From: Pseudoalteromonas xiamenensis
GTDB lineage: Bacteria; Pseudomonadota; Gammaproteobacteria; Enterobacterales; Alteromonadaceae
Reading direction: 5' to 3'
DNA length: 64,000 nucleotides
Assembly: GCF_030994125.1 (NCBI RefSeq)
Contig: NZ_CP099917.1
Span: forward strand, 2,136,501 to 2,200,500
Shown: one piece after another, positions 9,299 to 18,727 of the stretch
Numbering within the stretch: the stretch's first letter is position 1
Layout: every line of letters begins with the position of its first letter
Program-made: the position numbers and the translations under genes
Notes under the pieces: generated by a model
What the model was told of the DNA's origin: nothing
Seen by the model: the letters and a program-made list of their open reading frames with translations, nothing else
Database searches by the model: none

Positions 9299-10444
9299 TC
9301 AGTAAGTCATGCGGTCACTATGCGTTTCAGGAAACCAGGATTCAACGAAAATTAAAAGCATAACAATGATAATCAACAGAGCTACCTGGATAAGAGCAGA
9401 GCAACCAACTCCAGCCCAATATGTTGCAATTGCACAAATAGCGCCTACTACCCTTATGAAGACAGGGTGTAAATCGAATACGCCCCTAAACGCAGAAATA
9501 CCCAATAAATATAGAGCTGTGCCTGAACCGAGCAACAATGCGAATTCAGATGGTAGAGTATGAGTAATATGGCTTACCGCATGTCCAAGCCCTGCCGACA
9601 AGCAAACGATCCCGAGCATGATGGGAATAAACGTAAAATAATACCCTAGCAGAGCAAGACGCACTTTATCTTTTACTGGTGCGGCATGAAGTCTACGCTC
9701 GGACCATACTTGGTCCGATGTGAAAAATAACCACCACAATGAAGAAATCAATCCCAAGCCCGGTAATGCGGAAAAGGATACTATAGGTGTAAATTCGACC
9801 CTACCTAATGCAATGCCAATAGCAATAATCGATTCACCAAAGGCAATGATTAGCAACAATCCATGACGTTCGACAAAGTGTCCTGGTTGCAGGTTGTAAC
9901 CTGAACTTTTCTGATCGCTGATGTTTCCTGCTAGCAGTGCAGTGACCAAAAACAGTAGCCCAATAGCTACTCCCCACAAAGCCACCTGTATACTCTCATT
10001 TGTAAATGCAGCAGCAATCAAACATATTGCCCCAATAAGGTTAAAAGGCACAAAGCGCCACACAGTAGCTCGGTGCTCCAAAGCGTAAAGGCAGGAATGC
10101 ACCAAGACGACCAATGAATAGCTCACTGCAAACGCTAAAGCACTTTTGTCAAAAGCATTTGGAATCGCTAGGGCACAAGTTAAAAATGCTGCCATACCAC
10201 CAAGTAACAAAACTCTCCTTGAAAGGGCGTTTGGAGGAACTTGATTGGTCAACCAAGAATATCCGCTGTACATCCAATACAGCAGCGTGAAAATTGCTGT
10301 AGCTTTTAATATTCCAACTAATGACAAATGATGCTCTACAAAGACAGTAAGTTGCGTAATAGTGAACACAAAGACCAAATCGAAAAAGAGCTCCAGAGTG
10401 GATACCCTTAGTTCATTTTTATCCTGGTTAAGGTCATTTTTCAT
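9299..10444 (-). CDS. LtrA-family integral membrane protein
   Basis: 381 residues, almost entirely hydrophobic with about ten to eleven predicted membrane segments. The N-terminus VSTLELFFDLVFVFTITQ is the hallmark of the low-temperature-requirement protein A family, and a later HGLLLIIAFGESIIAIG segment is also typical. The function of the family is not firmly known. A very strong AGGAGGAG site precedes the ATG. It lies downstream of the SDR gene on the same strand, with a stem-loop between them, so cotranscription may be partial. Confidence 0.85.
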   Translation of the reverse strand: MKNDLNQDKNELRVSTLELFFDLVFVFTITQLTVFVEHHLSLVGILKATAIFTLLYWMYSGYSWLTNQVPPNALSRRVLLLGGMAAFLTCALAIPNAFDKSALAFAVSYSLVVLVHSCLYALEHRATVWRFVPFNLIGAICLIAAAFTNESIQVALWGVAIGLLFLVTALLAGNISDQKSSGYNLQPGHFVERHGLLLIIAFGESIIAIGIALGRVEFTPIVSFSALPGLGLISSLWWLFFTSDQVWSERRLHAAPVKDKVRLALLGYYFTFIPIMLGIVCLSAGLGHAVSHITHTLPSEFALLLGSGTALYLLGISAFRGVFDLHPVFIRVVGAICAIATYWAGVGCSALIQVALLIIIVMLLIFVESWFPETHSDRMTY

Positions 10445-10486
10445 AATCTCCTCCTACACCAATACTACTTCGTTCTATCAAAAAGC

Positions 10487-10515
10487 GAGCTAAGGCACAT
10501 TAGCGACCTTAGCTC
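10487..10515 (-). terminator. Stem-loop between SDR and LtrA genes
   Basis: Perfect 9-bp inverted repeat GAGCTAAGG / CCTTAGCTC with an 11-base loop. No T-run follows, so it may be an attenuator or mRNA-stabilising hairpin rather than a full terminator. Confidence 0.4.
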
Positions 10516-10541
10516 AAATCCAGCTAAACAACAGAGAGTCA

Positions 10542-11294
10542 CTACAATTTGTTAGCAACGAAGTCGAACTTAGGCCCTTGCAAAATTAGCTGTTCATTTT
10601 CTACGTAGCCTACAACTTGATCACTTTGATATAACTGATAGGTGTAGTCAGCTAGAACGGATGCTGGCGTATATTGAGATCGATCTGTTGCAGCTTCTGC
10701 TTCTAAGCCAGCATTTGTGTATGCTTGATTGAAGAAATCTGTCGCTGTCGCAGCTGGCGCGAGTACTTTTGCCTTCATTTGTTTATTGCCCACCTTTAGG
10801 TCTTCAGCAATACCCTCAGTAAATGCCGATACAAAAAACTTAGTTGCACAGTAAGTGACCGCTGTGGGGAACATTTTGTAACCGCCAATAGAAGCAACAT
10901 TGATAAGTGTTGCTGGCTTGTCATGATAGTCACGCACATAATTTAACGACAGCATTGTCAAAGCATTTACATTTAGATTCAGCATGTTCTCTGCTTTCTC
11001 TAAATTCATATCCCAGATATTGCTGAAATCGCCAAAACCTGCGTTGTTTATCAAAACCTCTACTTCGAATTTTTTACATTGGTCGTAAAGACTTTGCGCA
11101 GCACCTGATATTGATAAATCAACCGCTTTGACCTGAACATCTATACCATACTCAGATATCAATGACTGCTTAAGCTGTAGTAACTTGTCTTCACTCCTTG
11201 CGACAATGATCAGGTTGTGACCTTTCTGAGCAAACTCATGTGACATGGCAAGTCCGATTCCAGAACTAGCACCCGTAATTAATACGTATTTCAT
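10542..11294 (-). CDS. Short-chain dehydrogenase/reductase
   Basis: 250 residues starting at MKYVLITGASS, chosen because GGAGGC lies just upstream. Classical SDR features are present: the TGASSGIG dinucleotide motif (about 7-14), NNAGFGD near 85, a catalytic Ser in NVASIGGY, and the YCATK catalytic motif. Substrate is unknown; the N-terminal cofactor motif is NADP-like. It lies 13 bp downstream of the quinone-reductase gene and shares its leader sequence style, so they form an operon. Confidence 0.85.
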   Translation of the reverse strand: MKYVLITGASSGIGLAMSHEFAQKGHNLIIVARSEDKLLQLKQSLISEYGIDVQVKAVDLSISGAAQSLYDQCKKFEVEVLINNAGFGDFSNIWDMNLEKAENMLNLNVNALTMLSLNYVRDYHDKPATLINVASIGGYKMFPTAVTYCATKFFVSAFTEGIAEDLKVGNKQMKAKVLAPAATATDFFNQAYTNAGLEAEAATDRSQYTPASVLADYTYQLYQSDQVVGYVENEQLILQGPKFDFVANKL

Positions 11295-11307
11295 AAAGCC
11301 TCCAAAA

Positions 11308-11904
11308 TTATCGCGTAGCATGGATATAATGATCGAGGTGTGCCTCAAGGCGAACGAAGTCTTCCTCAATTGAAGGGTTTTTCATCACGTCATAGCAAAC
11401 GAATGTCGGTAATGATTCCATACCTAGAAAACGATAATTCACATGCATATGCAACATCAAATCTTCTACATTTTTACCTTGCATGAGAAATTCAGTTGGA
11501 TTATCAAATGCTTCTTCTGGTGCGTTAAAAGTCATTGAAAGCATCAATTTTTTGCCATTAAGCGTACCGCCGGTACCATAGTTTTCTTTCGGCTTTTCTA
11601 CAATTCTTCCATCGCTATTACAGACCCTGCCATCAAGCCCTGCGGTATAAACATCGTCCATGTATTTTTTCATAGACCACGGAATACTGAACCAATTCAA
11701 TGGCGCTTGGATAATAATCAAATCGGCCCAGCGATGCTTCTCTAGCTCACGATCAACATCATAATCAACAGATGTTTTTGTGTGCTCTACATCGAACCCT
11801 CTCGCGAGTAAGTTATTTTCAATTCGTCGGACAAGTTCCGCAGAGAGCTTTCCTTCTGAGAAAGGATATGGGTGATGTGCATTGATAATTAAAGCATTTT
11901 TCAT
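11308..11904 (-). CDS. NAD(P)H quinone oxidoreductase, flavodoxin-like fold
   Basis: 198 residues. The flavodoxin-like FMN/FAD-binding start (ALIINAHHPYPFSEGKL), the conserved IIIQAPLNWFSIPWSMKKYMDDV segment (residues about 62-85) and the GGTLNGKK loop identify the MdaB/modulator of drug activity family. Members reduce quinones by two electrons and protect against redox cycling. GGAGGC precedes the ATG. It is the first gene of a set with an SDR and an LtrA protein, with a LysR-type regulator immediately upstream on the same strand. Confidence 0.8.
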   Translation of the reverse strand: MKNALIINAHHPYPFSEGKLSAELVRRIENNLLARGFDVEHTKTSVDYDVDRELEKHRWADLIIIQAPLNWFSIPWSMKKYMDDVYTAGLDGRVCNSDGRIVEKPKENYGTGGTLNGKKLMLSMTFNAPEEAFDNPTEFLMQGKNVEDLMLHMHVNYRFLGMESLPTFVCYDVMKNPSIEEDFVRLEAHLDHYIHATR

Positions 11905-11977
11905 AAAGCCTCCACAATTATGTTTGGTCTAAGTGAGAACACTGAAAGCTTAGCGAGGATTATCAAAAAAATATAAT

Positions 11978-11989
11978 TATCAATTGATA
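11978..11989. promoter_or_regulatory. Candidate LysR operator upstream of the quinone-reductase operon
   Basis: The perfect palindrome TATCAATTGATA lies 74 bp upstream of the quinone-reductase start, and a related half (CATCAATTGAAA) occurs about 40 bp further upstream. Palindromes in AT-rich sequence fit LysR-type binding sites, and a LysR gene lies next door. Binding is inferred. Confidence 0.4.
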
Positions 11990-12042
11990 TTAGTGTGATA
12001 ACAATTTGCTATCGATAGAGCATCAATTGAAATCCTTTATAT

Positions 12043-12942
12043 TTATGTACGCAGGTTGTTTGAATATAACTTTACTCGCTCCGCCAGATAGTCCATGACG
12101 TAGCGGTTTCGAGGATGTAGGGGCCATTGATTTTTGTAGATGAAATTGATTTCGTCGGACGAAACATTTTCAGAATTCACTATATTGAGTTTGTCGAACA
12201 CAGGGCTGAGGCGTACCATGAATTCATCTAAAACGGTATAACCTAGGCCTTCAGCGACATGGTGACAAATTTTGGGAGCCGAATTCGTATAAGAAGAAAC
12301 ACAAAGTGAGTCAGCAGTAGAGTATTCTTTAGGGAATAAATACGGCAGAACTTTTTCCGCCATTTTTTTTCCATCAGGATGATCGATAAAGCCTATTTTT
12401 TGAAGTTGTTCAAAGCTAGTTGGTTCAACCCCTTTAGGTAATACCAGCCATAATTTTTCTGCAAGAAAAGGTTCACTGTCACATAGCGAACTATTTATTT
12501 CATGAGTTACCAGACCAATATCACACTCATTACTTAAAACGCGGCTTTCAACCATTTTAGTAGGGTTAAACTCTATGTGAATCTTAAGCTGTGGGAACTT
12601 AACTTGAAGATCAAGCAGCCATGGGTATATAAGATTTCCGGCACCACCAGGCATCGATAATCTGCATATACCTCTATAGGGATCTACGTCACTAATCCTC
12701 TCTTTCAGCAATTGTTCGTTTTTTAACAAATCTCTTGCATAGAGTAAAACCTCAAGGCCTTTTGGAGTAATTTCAAACGACTTTCCGTCTCTGATGATAA
12801 GTGTTTGATTTAAATGTTGCTCCAACTTCAATATGTGCTGACTAACGCCAGGTTGAGTCATATGCAAAATGTTCGCTGCTTTTCTGAAGTTCTCAGTGTC
12901 AGCAAGTATGCTAAAAGTTTTCAACCACTCTGAATTGATCAT
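12043..12942 (-). CDS. LysR-family transcriptional regulator
   Basis: 299 residues from MINSEWLK; the longer start would place eight residues before the usual N-terminus. The winged helix-turn-helix is at about 5-62 (FRKAANILHMTQPGVSQHILKLE). A LysR substrate-binding domain spans about 88-295. It is encoded just upstream of the quinone-reductase/SDR/LtrA group in the same orientation and probably controls it in response to a redox-active compound. The effector is unknown. Confidence 0.9.
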   Translation of the reverse strand: MINSEWLKTFSILADTENFRKAANILHMTQPGVSQHILKLEQHLNQTLIIRDGKSFEITPKGLEVLLYARDLLKNEQLLKERISDVDPYRGICRLSMPGGAGNLIYPWLLDLQVKFPQLKIHIEFNPTKMVESRVLSNECDIGLVTHEINSSLCDSEPFLAEKLWLVLPKGVEPTSFEQLQKIGFIDHPDGKKMAEKVLPYLFPKEYSTADSLCVSSYTNSAPKICHHVAEGLGYTVLDEFMVRLSPVFDKLNIVNSENVSSDEINFIYKNQWPLHPRNRYVMDYLAERVKLYSNNLRT

Positions 12943-13076
12943 ATATATCAACCTAATCATTACCATACTAAATCACTATATCACTAGTTGATTACTAATT
13001 GTAATGAGCATCCTACTTTTAGCCATCGACTCTTTCTTTCCGATCTATCTCAACTTAGCAATGGTACTAAAATGAC

Positions 13077-13101
13077 AAAAGCCGACATGAGAGTCGGCTT
13101 T
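13077..13101. terminator. Hairpin downstream of glmS
   Basis: Inverted repeat AAAGCCGAC / GTCGGCTTT with a six-base loop, between glmS and the LysR promoter. It is a second stem-loop after glmS, in addition to the terminator beside the stop codon. Confidence 0.45.
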
Positions 13102-13141
13102 GCGATTTGCAAGTTGGTATGAAACTTTATTCCTAAGTTAC

Positions 13142-13167
13142 AAAAAAGGCGCTTTCGCGCCTCTTTT
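13142..13167 (-). terminator. glmS terminator
   Basis: GC-rich stem GGCGC/GCGCC with a four-base loop, followed on the minus strand by a run of six T, immediately after the glmS stop codon. A typical intrinsic terminator. The region just beyond glmS is the classical Tn7 target in many bacteria; no Tn7 genes are seen here. Confidence 0.85.
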
Positions 13168-14988
13168 TTATTCTACTGTCACGCTCTTAGCGAGGTTACG
13201 AGGTTGGTCTACGTCTGTACCTTTAATCACTGCTACGTAATAAGATAGAAGTTGCAGTGGGATTGTATAGACAACTGGGGCAATGACATCTTCAACGTGA
13301 TTGACGTTCATTACGCGCATAGTCTCATCAGACTCGAAATGCGATTCTTTGTCCGCAAACACATAAATAATGCCACCACGAGCACGAACTTCTTCAACGT
13401 TGGATTTCAGCTTTTCCAATAGCTCATTGTTTGGTGCAACAACAATGATTGGCATGTCAGCATCAATCAACGCCAATGGTCCGTGTTTTAATTCACCCGC
13501 CGCGTAGGCTTCCGCGTGAATGTATGAAATTTCTTTCAGCTTTAACGCGCCTTCCATTGCGATTGGGTATTGTGAACCACGGCCTAAAAACAGAGAGTGG
13601 TGCTTATCTGCAAATTCTTCAGCAAGCGTTTCAATGCCACCAGCCAGCGTCAACGCCTCTTCCAGTTTCGATGGCAGTGACTTAACCGCATTCACGATAT
13701 GTGTTGCATCGATGCCTTTTTCTTGGGCGATTGCAGCAGTCAGCATCAACAAACCAACTAACTGAGTCGTGAAGGCTTTTGTGGATGCCACGCCAATTTC
13801 AGCACCGGCTTTGGTCATAAACGCTAAGTCTGATTCGCGAACCAACGAACTACCTGGGACGTTACAAATCGTCATTGAAGCCATGTAGCCTTGCTCTTTT
13901 GCAAGACGCAATGCTGCAAGCGTATCGGCCGTTTCACCCGATTGTGAAATGGTCACCAGCAAACTGTTTTCATGCACAAACGATTGGCGATAACGGAATT
14001 CAGACGCAATTTCAACGTTGCAACTTACACCCGCAAATTGCTCTAGCCAATAACGCGCAACCATGCCTGAGTGGTATGACGTGCCACATGCGATGATTTG
14101 GACGTGTTTCACATCTTTAAAAATTTCAGTGGCGCGTTCTCCGAACGCTTTCACCGCCACGCGCGACCCTTCTAAGCGGTCTTCCAACGTGTTACGTACT
14201 GCAACTGGTTGCTCGTAAATCTCTTTTAACATGTAATGGCGGTATTCGCCTTTACCGGTGTTGTCTTGGTGAATGGTCGACTCGACGATTTCACGTTCAA
14301 CACGTTCACCCGCTTTGTTGTAGATTTCAACTGTTTCACGTGTAACACGCGCTACATCACCTTCTTCTAGGAAGATAAACGTGCGGGTGACCGCAAGCAG
14401 GGCAAGTTGATCCGACGCAATAAAGTTTTCACCAAGACCTAAACCAATCACCAGTGGGCTGCCAGAACGTGCCACAATGATTTCATCGGCATTGTTTTTA
14501 TCAAAAACCACCGTGCCGTATGCGCCTTCAAACTGTTTTACTGCCGCTTGCACCGCCGCAAGTAACGAGGTGTGTTGTTCGCGCAATTGGTGAATCAGGT
14601 GAACCATGACTTCTGTGTCGGTATCCGACAAAAACTCATATCCATCACCCTTCAGCGCTTCGCGTAAACTTGCGTGGTTTTCAATAATGCCGTTATGAAC
14701 GAGCGCGATGTGATTCTTTGAAACGTGTGGATGCGCGTTCGTTTCTGTAACACCACCGTGCGTTGCCCAGCGGGTATGTGCAATACCTGTCGTTCCTTTC
14801 ACGCCCGCATGCGTGAGCGCATTTTCTAGGTTCGCTACTTTACCTACCGCTTTTACCGTGTGAAGTTGGCCGTTGTCTGCAAGCGCAACACCTGCGGAAT
14901 CATAACCGCGGTATTCAAGGCGCTTTAAGCCTTCGATTAAAATTTTGTTTACTGGACGTTCAGTGACCGCCCCTACGATTCCACACAT
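13168..14988 (-). CDS. glmS: Glutamine-fructose-6-phosphate aminotransferase
   Basis: 606 residues. The N-terminal class II glutamine amidotransferase domain starts MCGIVGAV, with Cys2 as the nucleophile after Met removal. Two SIS sugar-isomerase domains follow ([47 protein letters not shown]), and the protein ends AKSVTVE as in E. coli GlmS. It makes glucosamine-6-phosphate, the first step to UDP-GlcNAc for peptidoglycan and LPS. A DeoR-type regulator is encoded 38 bp upstream, so the pair is probably cotranscribed. In many gammaproteobacteria glmU lies close by; here about 13 kb, mostly accessory genes, separates them. Confidence 0.98.
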   Translation of the reverse strand: MCGIVGAVTERPVNKILIEGLKRLEYRGYDSAGVALADNGQLHTVKAVGKVANLENALTHAGVKGTTGIAHTRWATHGGVTETNAHPHVSKNHIALVHNGIIENHASLREALKGDGYEFLSDTDTEVMVHLIHQLREQHTSLLAAVQAAVKQFEGAYGTVVFDKNNADEIIVARSGSPLVIGLGLGENFIASDQLALLAVTRTFIFLEEGDVARVTRETVEIYNKAGERVEREIVESTIHQDNTGKGEYRHYMLKEIYEQPVAVRNTLEDRLEGSRVAVKAFGERATEIFKDVKHVQIIACGTSYHSGMVARYWLEQFAGVSCNVEIASEFRYRQSFVHENSLLVTISQSGETADTLAALRLAKEQGYMASMTICNVPGSSLVRESDLAFMTKAGAEIGVASTKAFTTQLVGLLMLTAAIAQEKGIDATHIVNAVKSLPSKLEEALTLAGGIETLAEEFADKHHSLFLGRGSQYPIAMEGALKLKEISYIHAEAYAAGELKHGPLALIDADMPIIVVAPNNELLEKLKSNVEEVRARGGIIYVFADKESHFESDETMRVMNVNHVEDVIAPVVYTIPLQLLSYYVAVIKGTDVDQPRNLAKSVTVE

Positions 14989-15026
14989 AATTTCTCCATT
15001 ATTTGCACGTTGTGTGAGCCTTTCGG

Positions 15027-15800
15027 CTATTCGTTCACATCAGCACATATTACTGTGACGCCCTGCTTCTCAATCGCTAGACGCGTTCTGCTGTCTAGGT
15101 TGTTGTCAGTGATAAGCGTCGTCACTTTATGCCAAGGTAATTCTAAATTCGGGATTTTTCGACCTACTTTATCGGACTCAACCATGACGATGACTTCACG
15201 CGCGGATTCCGCCATAACTTGGCTTAAACCAACCAGCTCGTTAAAGGTCGTAGTACCTCTTTCAACATCAATGCCATCCGCACCTATAAAGAGCTGATCA
15301 AAATCATAAGAACGCAAAACTTGCTCTGCGACTTGCCCTTGAAAAGATTCGGAATGCGGATCCCACGTGCCACCAGTCATCAATAAGGTTGGCTCATTCT
15401 CGAGTTCAAGCAAACGGTTAGCGACATTGATAGCATTTGTCATCACCACTAATCCTCGCTTTGAAATCAGCATTGGGATCATCGCAGCGGTTGTTCTACC
15501 ACTGTCAATAATGATGCGGTTATGATCTTTAATGAGATCTGCCGCTGCCTTTGCAACCGCTTGTTTGCGTAATGAATCGCGTTTTTCGTCACTTTTTGCC
15601 ACGATTTCTTGTGGCAGTGCCACAGCGCCACCATAACGACGAAGCAACAAACCACTTTGCTCAAGCGCGGTTAAGTCTTTGCGGATCGTTACTTCTGAGG
15701 TCGCAAATTCTGCGGCTAGCGCCTCGACACTCACTTCGCCCTGCTCATTCACTAAAGACAAAATTGTATGGCGTCGTTGTTGCGTGTTGCGTTTAGTCAT
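15027..15800 (-). CDS. DeoR-family transcriptional regulator linked to glmS
   Basis: 257 residues from [10 protein letters not shown]. The frame is open further upstream, but that extension runs through the operator-like repeats. The DeoR helix-turn-helix is at about 8-60 ([29 protein letters not shown]). The sugar-phosphate-sensing DeoRC domain spans about 75-235 ([21 protein letters not shown]). It sits directly upstream of glmS, so control of amino-sugar synthesis is likely. Repeated GTTTCG-type sites in front of the gene suggest autoregulation. The effector, perhaps an amino-sugar phosphate, is inferred. Confidence 0.85.
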   Translation of the reverse strand: MTKRNTQQRRHTILSLVNEQGEVSVEALAAEFATSEVTIRKDLTALEQSGLLLRRYGGAVALPQEIVAKSDEKRDSLRKQAVAKAAADLIKDHNRIIIDSGRTTAAMIPMLISKRGLVVMTNAINVANRLLELENEPTLLMTGGTWDPHSESFQGQVAEQVLRSYDFDQLFIGADGIDVERGTTTFNELVGLSQVMAESAREVIVMVESDKVGRKIPNLELPWHKVTTLITDNNLDSRTRLAIEKQGVTVICADVNE

Positions 15801-15816
15801 CGATGGGATCAAATAA

Positions 15817-15903
15817 GTTTCGTTTCGAAAGTTTTTGGATTTTAAACGAAACTTAGTCACATTTTCAAGCGATCTTTGGTGATTTTTTGTTTCATTTCGA
15901 AAG
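15817..15903. promoter_or_regulatory. Candidate DeoR operator repeats
   Basis: GTTTCGTTTCGAAAG at 15817-15831 and GTTTCATTTCGAAAG at 15889-15903 are direct repeats with one mismatch, 72 bp apart. An inverted half-site AAACGAAAC lies between them at 15844-15852. TTTCGTTTCG-like elements are typical of DeoR-family operators. The distal copy overlaps the last codons of the neighbouring small gene. Confidence 0.6.
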
Positions 15904-16188
15904 GTATATAGGCATATAGCTGGTAATGTCAGCAAATCCGCCAACCATTTCCGTATCGGGATTATGCATTTCAAAGAAAGCCGCACTCAGGTTAAAGTCC
16001 AAAAGACTTTGTTGGGCTTGTTTCAGCGAAGCAAACGAAATTGGATCGCCATTGTCATCTGCTAACCAGTAATGATTTCCTCGGTTATCTATCACCCCAA
16101 TAAAATAGTGCGTCGCTTCACTACAATGTGTAACTATTGGTGTATAGAGGGGATTGTCAACTAAAGCTGCAAAGTGTGCGTGATTCAT
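15892..16188 (-). CDS. Small conserved-looking protein (DUF6482-like)
   Basis: 98 residues, no signal peptide. It reads like a compact alpha/beta protein with a PISFASLKQAQQSLLD helix and a C-terminal AFFEMHNPDTEMVGG segment. This resembles small marine gammaproteobacterial proteins annotated DUF6482, but I am not certain of the family. GAGG precedes the ATG. Its stop codon lies within the operator region of the DeoR gene. Function unknown. Confidence 0.6.
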   Translation of the reverse strand: MNHAHFAALVDNPLYTPIVTHCSEATHYFIGVIDNRGNHYWLADDNGDPISFASLKQAQQSLLDFNLSAAFFEMHNPDTEMVGGFADITSYMPIYLSK

Positions 16189-16460
16189 ACAAGTACCTCT
16201 GTCTATTTCTTCACCCTAGTGGGTTATTTCGCAAAGTCGAATCCAGCTTCAGCCCTTCGCTACGCAGAAATCATCAAACTGGACAGATAAATTGCCAACT
16301 CGCTCAAAATGAAGAGACACAACACTTGTATATACAAACATGCTTAACGTCGCCTTTTGCGACTAAATGTAATTTTTATGAATAAATACAGACACTTTTT
16401 TACAACTTGTCGTGTTTCCTCACGTTACACTCCGGTTAAAAACCACAAGGAGTTCGTCTG

Positions 16461-17021
16461 ATGCCTATTCTTCTGATTCTAGGACTGTTATTTACCTGCT
16501 CTGTTCACGCCAACTCGACCTATCAAAATGCGACGTCTATTGGCATGATATTTAAAAATGAATGGCACGACTCCGATACCATCACTGGTGTTGGAATTGA
16601 AGCAATGGGGTACTTTAATCGATCGCCATTTGGCTTTAGCGTAAGCTCTGCACTTGGTATTGCCGATGTAAGCGTAAAAAACCAACAGGGTAAAGAAAGT
16701 TACGCAACGCTCGATACGGGTATCAAAGTGGGTTATTTTGCGGATGTCTTTGTGTATGGTGAAGTCGGTTTAGATCTGTTTGAATTACTTTTCTATGATC
16801 TCTCTCGCTCACATCGGGTCGCCTATAATGATGGCTTTTATCTCGATACGGACGATGAACCGAGAAACAACAGCATTGATGGGTATATCGGTTTAGGTGC
16901 AGGTGTTAATGCAAAACCATTCAAAATAGAAGTGTTTACTCGCTATCGCCAAATTGACAGTGAAAACTGGGAAGCAAAGAACTCCGTTTTCAGTGGTGTA
17001 CAAATCTCCATGATGTTCTAG
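16461..17021 (+). CDS. Small outer-membrane beta-barrel (YfaZ-like)
   Basis: 186 residues with a signal peptide (about 1-17, ending VHA). The mature part is an alternating beta pattern with many Gly and aromatic residues and ends GVQISMMF, with the C-terminal Phe of BAM substrates. Size and style resemble YfaZ-type porin-like proteins, but the match is not firm. AAGGAG lies eight bases upstream of the ATG. It is convergent with the next gene, overlapping by 4 bp at the 3' ends. Confidence 0.65.
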   Translation: MPILLILGLLFTCSVHANSTYQNATSIGMIFKNEWHDSDTITGVGIEAMGYFNRSPFGFSVSSALGIADVSVKNQQGKESYATLDTGIKVGYFADVFVYGEVGLDLFELLFYDLSRSHRVAYNDGFYLDTDDEPRNNSIDGYIGLGAGVNAKPFKIEVFTRYRQIDSENWEAKNSVFSGVQISMMF

Positions 17022-17794
17022 GGTTCATTGGATTCGTCCATCCGGCTACCATATTGCGCGTAAATTCGCGCAACATCCCCCGAATTGACCATCTTTTCCA
17101 GCACCTGATTCAACGTATCGCGCAATGAGCTAAGACGTGGTTGTATTCGCATCGCAACCGGTAAATTGGAAATTTCATAAACCTCCTGAAAACTGCGATA
17201 TTCTGGCTGCGTTAACTTGTAATAGTCTGCCGTGATGTCACCTATCATCATGTAGTCAAAGCGTTGATGATACAATTGAGCAAGCAATTCACGTTCGGAG
17301 GTATTGTCATATACGGTGATTTTGTTCGTTTCGTTCTCCCGATTGAAATGCACTTCGAACCCACCATAGCGATAACCTCTGACCCGACCGATGACCTTGC
17401 CATACAATTGTTCGGGCGACGTTAAAATAGGGCCAACCCGAGCGAGGATGATTTCTCTAGAACGCGCGTAAAAATAGCTATAAATCCCCGGATTTGTTGA
17501 TTCTTGTCGCCAAGTAGGACTGACGCCTGGTTCAATATCAATCTCGCCTTTTTCAAACAAACGCTGCCCTCGCGCTACAGACACAGGAAGATATTCAAAA
17601 CATAATCCTGTTTGCGCCGAGATTTCATCAAAAATATCAACGAACAAACCACTGAACTGACCGTTACTTTCAAAGCTATATGGCGGATTTGCGCCATGAT
17701 AAATCATCACGGTGTAACACGCCGCGTGCAAGGACCACGAATAAGTGGCAAAAAGGGCACTCCACCACCAACGCATAGACAAACCTTTCATCAT
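17018..17794 (-). CDS. Periplasmic substrate-binding domain protein (SBP_bac_3 type)
   Basis: 258 residues. A short signal peptide ends near SLHAA. The rest is a family 3 solute-binding fold (MIYHGANPPYSFESNGQFSG, then LFVDIFDEISAQTGL, near residues 32-65). No ABC permease genes are nearby, so it may be a stand-alone binding protein, as is common in marine gammaproteobacteria. The ligand is unknown. Confidence 0.75.
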   Translation of the reverse strand: MMKGLSMRWWWSALFATYSWSLHAACYTVMIYHGANPPYSFESNGQFSGLFVDIFDEISAQTGLCFEYLPVSVARGQRLFEKGEIDIEPGVSPTWRQESTNPGIYSYFYARSREIILARVGPILTSPEQLYGKVIGRVRGYRYGGFEVHFNRENETNKITVYDNTSERELLAQLYHQRFDYMMIGDITADYYKLTQPEYRSFQEVYEISNLPVAMRIQPRLSSLRDTLNQVLEKMVNSGDVARIYAQYGSRMDESNEP

Positions 17795-18060
17795 GCTGCT
17801 GCTTTTAAGTGTAGAATGTTCCTAAATTTTATCGACTTTCCAGCTTCTCAACGCATTTTTCATGACAGATTACTTGTATATACAAATATCCCTTCTCTTT
17901 TAATCATAATAAAGACTGGTTTTTTAGGTCAATTTGTACGTCTAGATCGGTATTTATGCTCAACATTCAGATAGGCGCTATACTGAACATAGGGACTGAT
18001 AACTAGGTCGATTACACGGAACCGTAGCAACAATTGCCATTGTCGTTATGCGGAGGTTTT

Positions 18061-18705
18061 ATGTTTAATCGCTTATCACTCAAAGCTTTTGAACCGGATG
18101 AGCTCAGAGCCATCCGTCATTTGTGTTTATATGAAGGTGAAGTAAACCATTTGTATTTGGATTCTAAAGGCAATCCCACCATTGGAGCTGGGTTCCATAT
18201 TCCAAATAAAGCGGCGTTTGCCAACCTACCCTTACGCGAAAACCGCACCAAGCGGGCGGCAAGTCGGGATCACAAGTTAAGTGAATTTGACCGTATAAAG
18301 CGTTTGCCTCCCGGCTATGCGGCGAACTTTTATACCCAACACTGTGAACTTTATTTATCTCACAGAGCATGCCAAAAAGTGCTACAGGGGAAAATAAACC
18401 AGTTTAAACATGAGTTAATGGTTATTTACGGTGAGTCGTTTTATCAAAGCCTGCCACGCAGTATCAAGCTGGCGCTGCTCGACATGATTTATAATTTGGG
18501 GCAGACGCAGCTACAGACAAAATGGCCAAAGTTCAATGCAGCAATACAAGCTCGAGATTGGCAGGCTGCTGCGCTCGAATGTCATCGGGTTGGGGTTTCC
18601 GCTAAGCGTAACGAGCGCGTAAAACAACTTTTAATGAGTACTCGCTCGCCCAAGTTAAGCTGGTGGCATCGTGCCATTGATTGGTTTTTTAAAACTGCCC
18701 AATGA
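18061..18705 (+). CDS. T4-type (GH24-like) lysozyme, no signal peptide
   Basis: 214 residues from the ATG at 18061, preceded by CGGAGG. Near the N-terminus, a Glu (LCLYEGEVNHLYLD), an Asp nine residues later and a Thr in GNPTIGAGFH reproduce the Glu-8-Asp-5-Thr spacing of the T4 lysozyme active site. SIKLALLDMIYNLGQ in the second half matches the conserved helical core. It would cleave peptidoglycan. The lack of a signal peptide and of phage genes nearby suggests a prophage relic or a domesticated effector. Confidence 0.75.
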   Translation: MFNRLSLKAFEPDELRAIRHLCLYEGEVNHLYLDSKGNPTIGAGFHIPNKAAFANLPLRENRTKRAASRDHKLSEFDRIKRLPPGYAANFYTQHCELYLSHRACQKVLQGKINQFKHELMVIYGESFYQSLPRSIKLALLDMIYNLGQTQLQTKWPKFNAAIQARDWQAAALECHRVGVSAKRNERVKQLLMSTRSPKLSWWHRAIDWFFKTAQ

Positions 18706-18727
18706 CCGTCTTCACGGCACCTAACGC

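Noticed and set aside
13000..13170. Possible Tn7 insertion at the glmS end
   Set aside because: The downstream region carries a LysR gene and two hairpins; no Tn7 transposition genes or ends were recognised.
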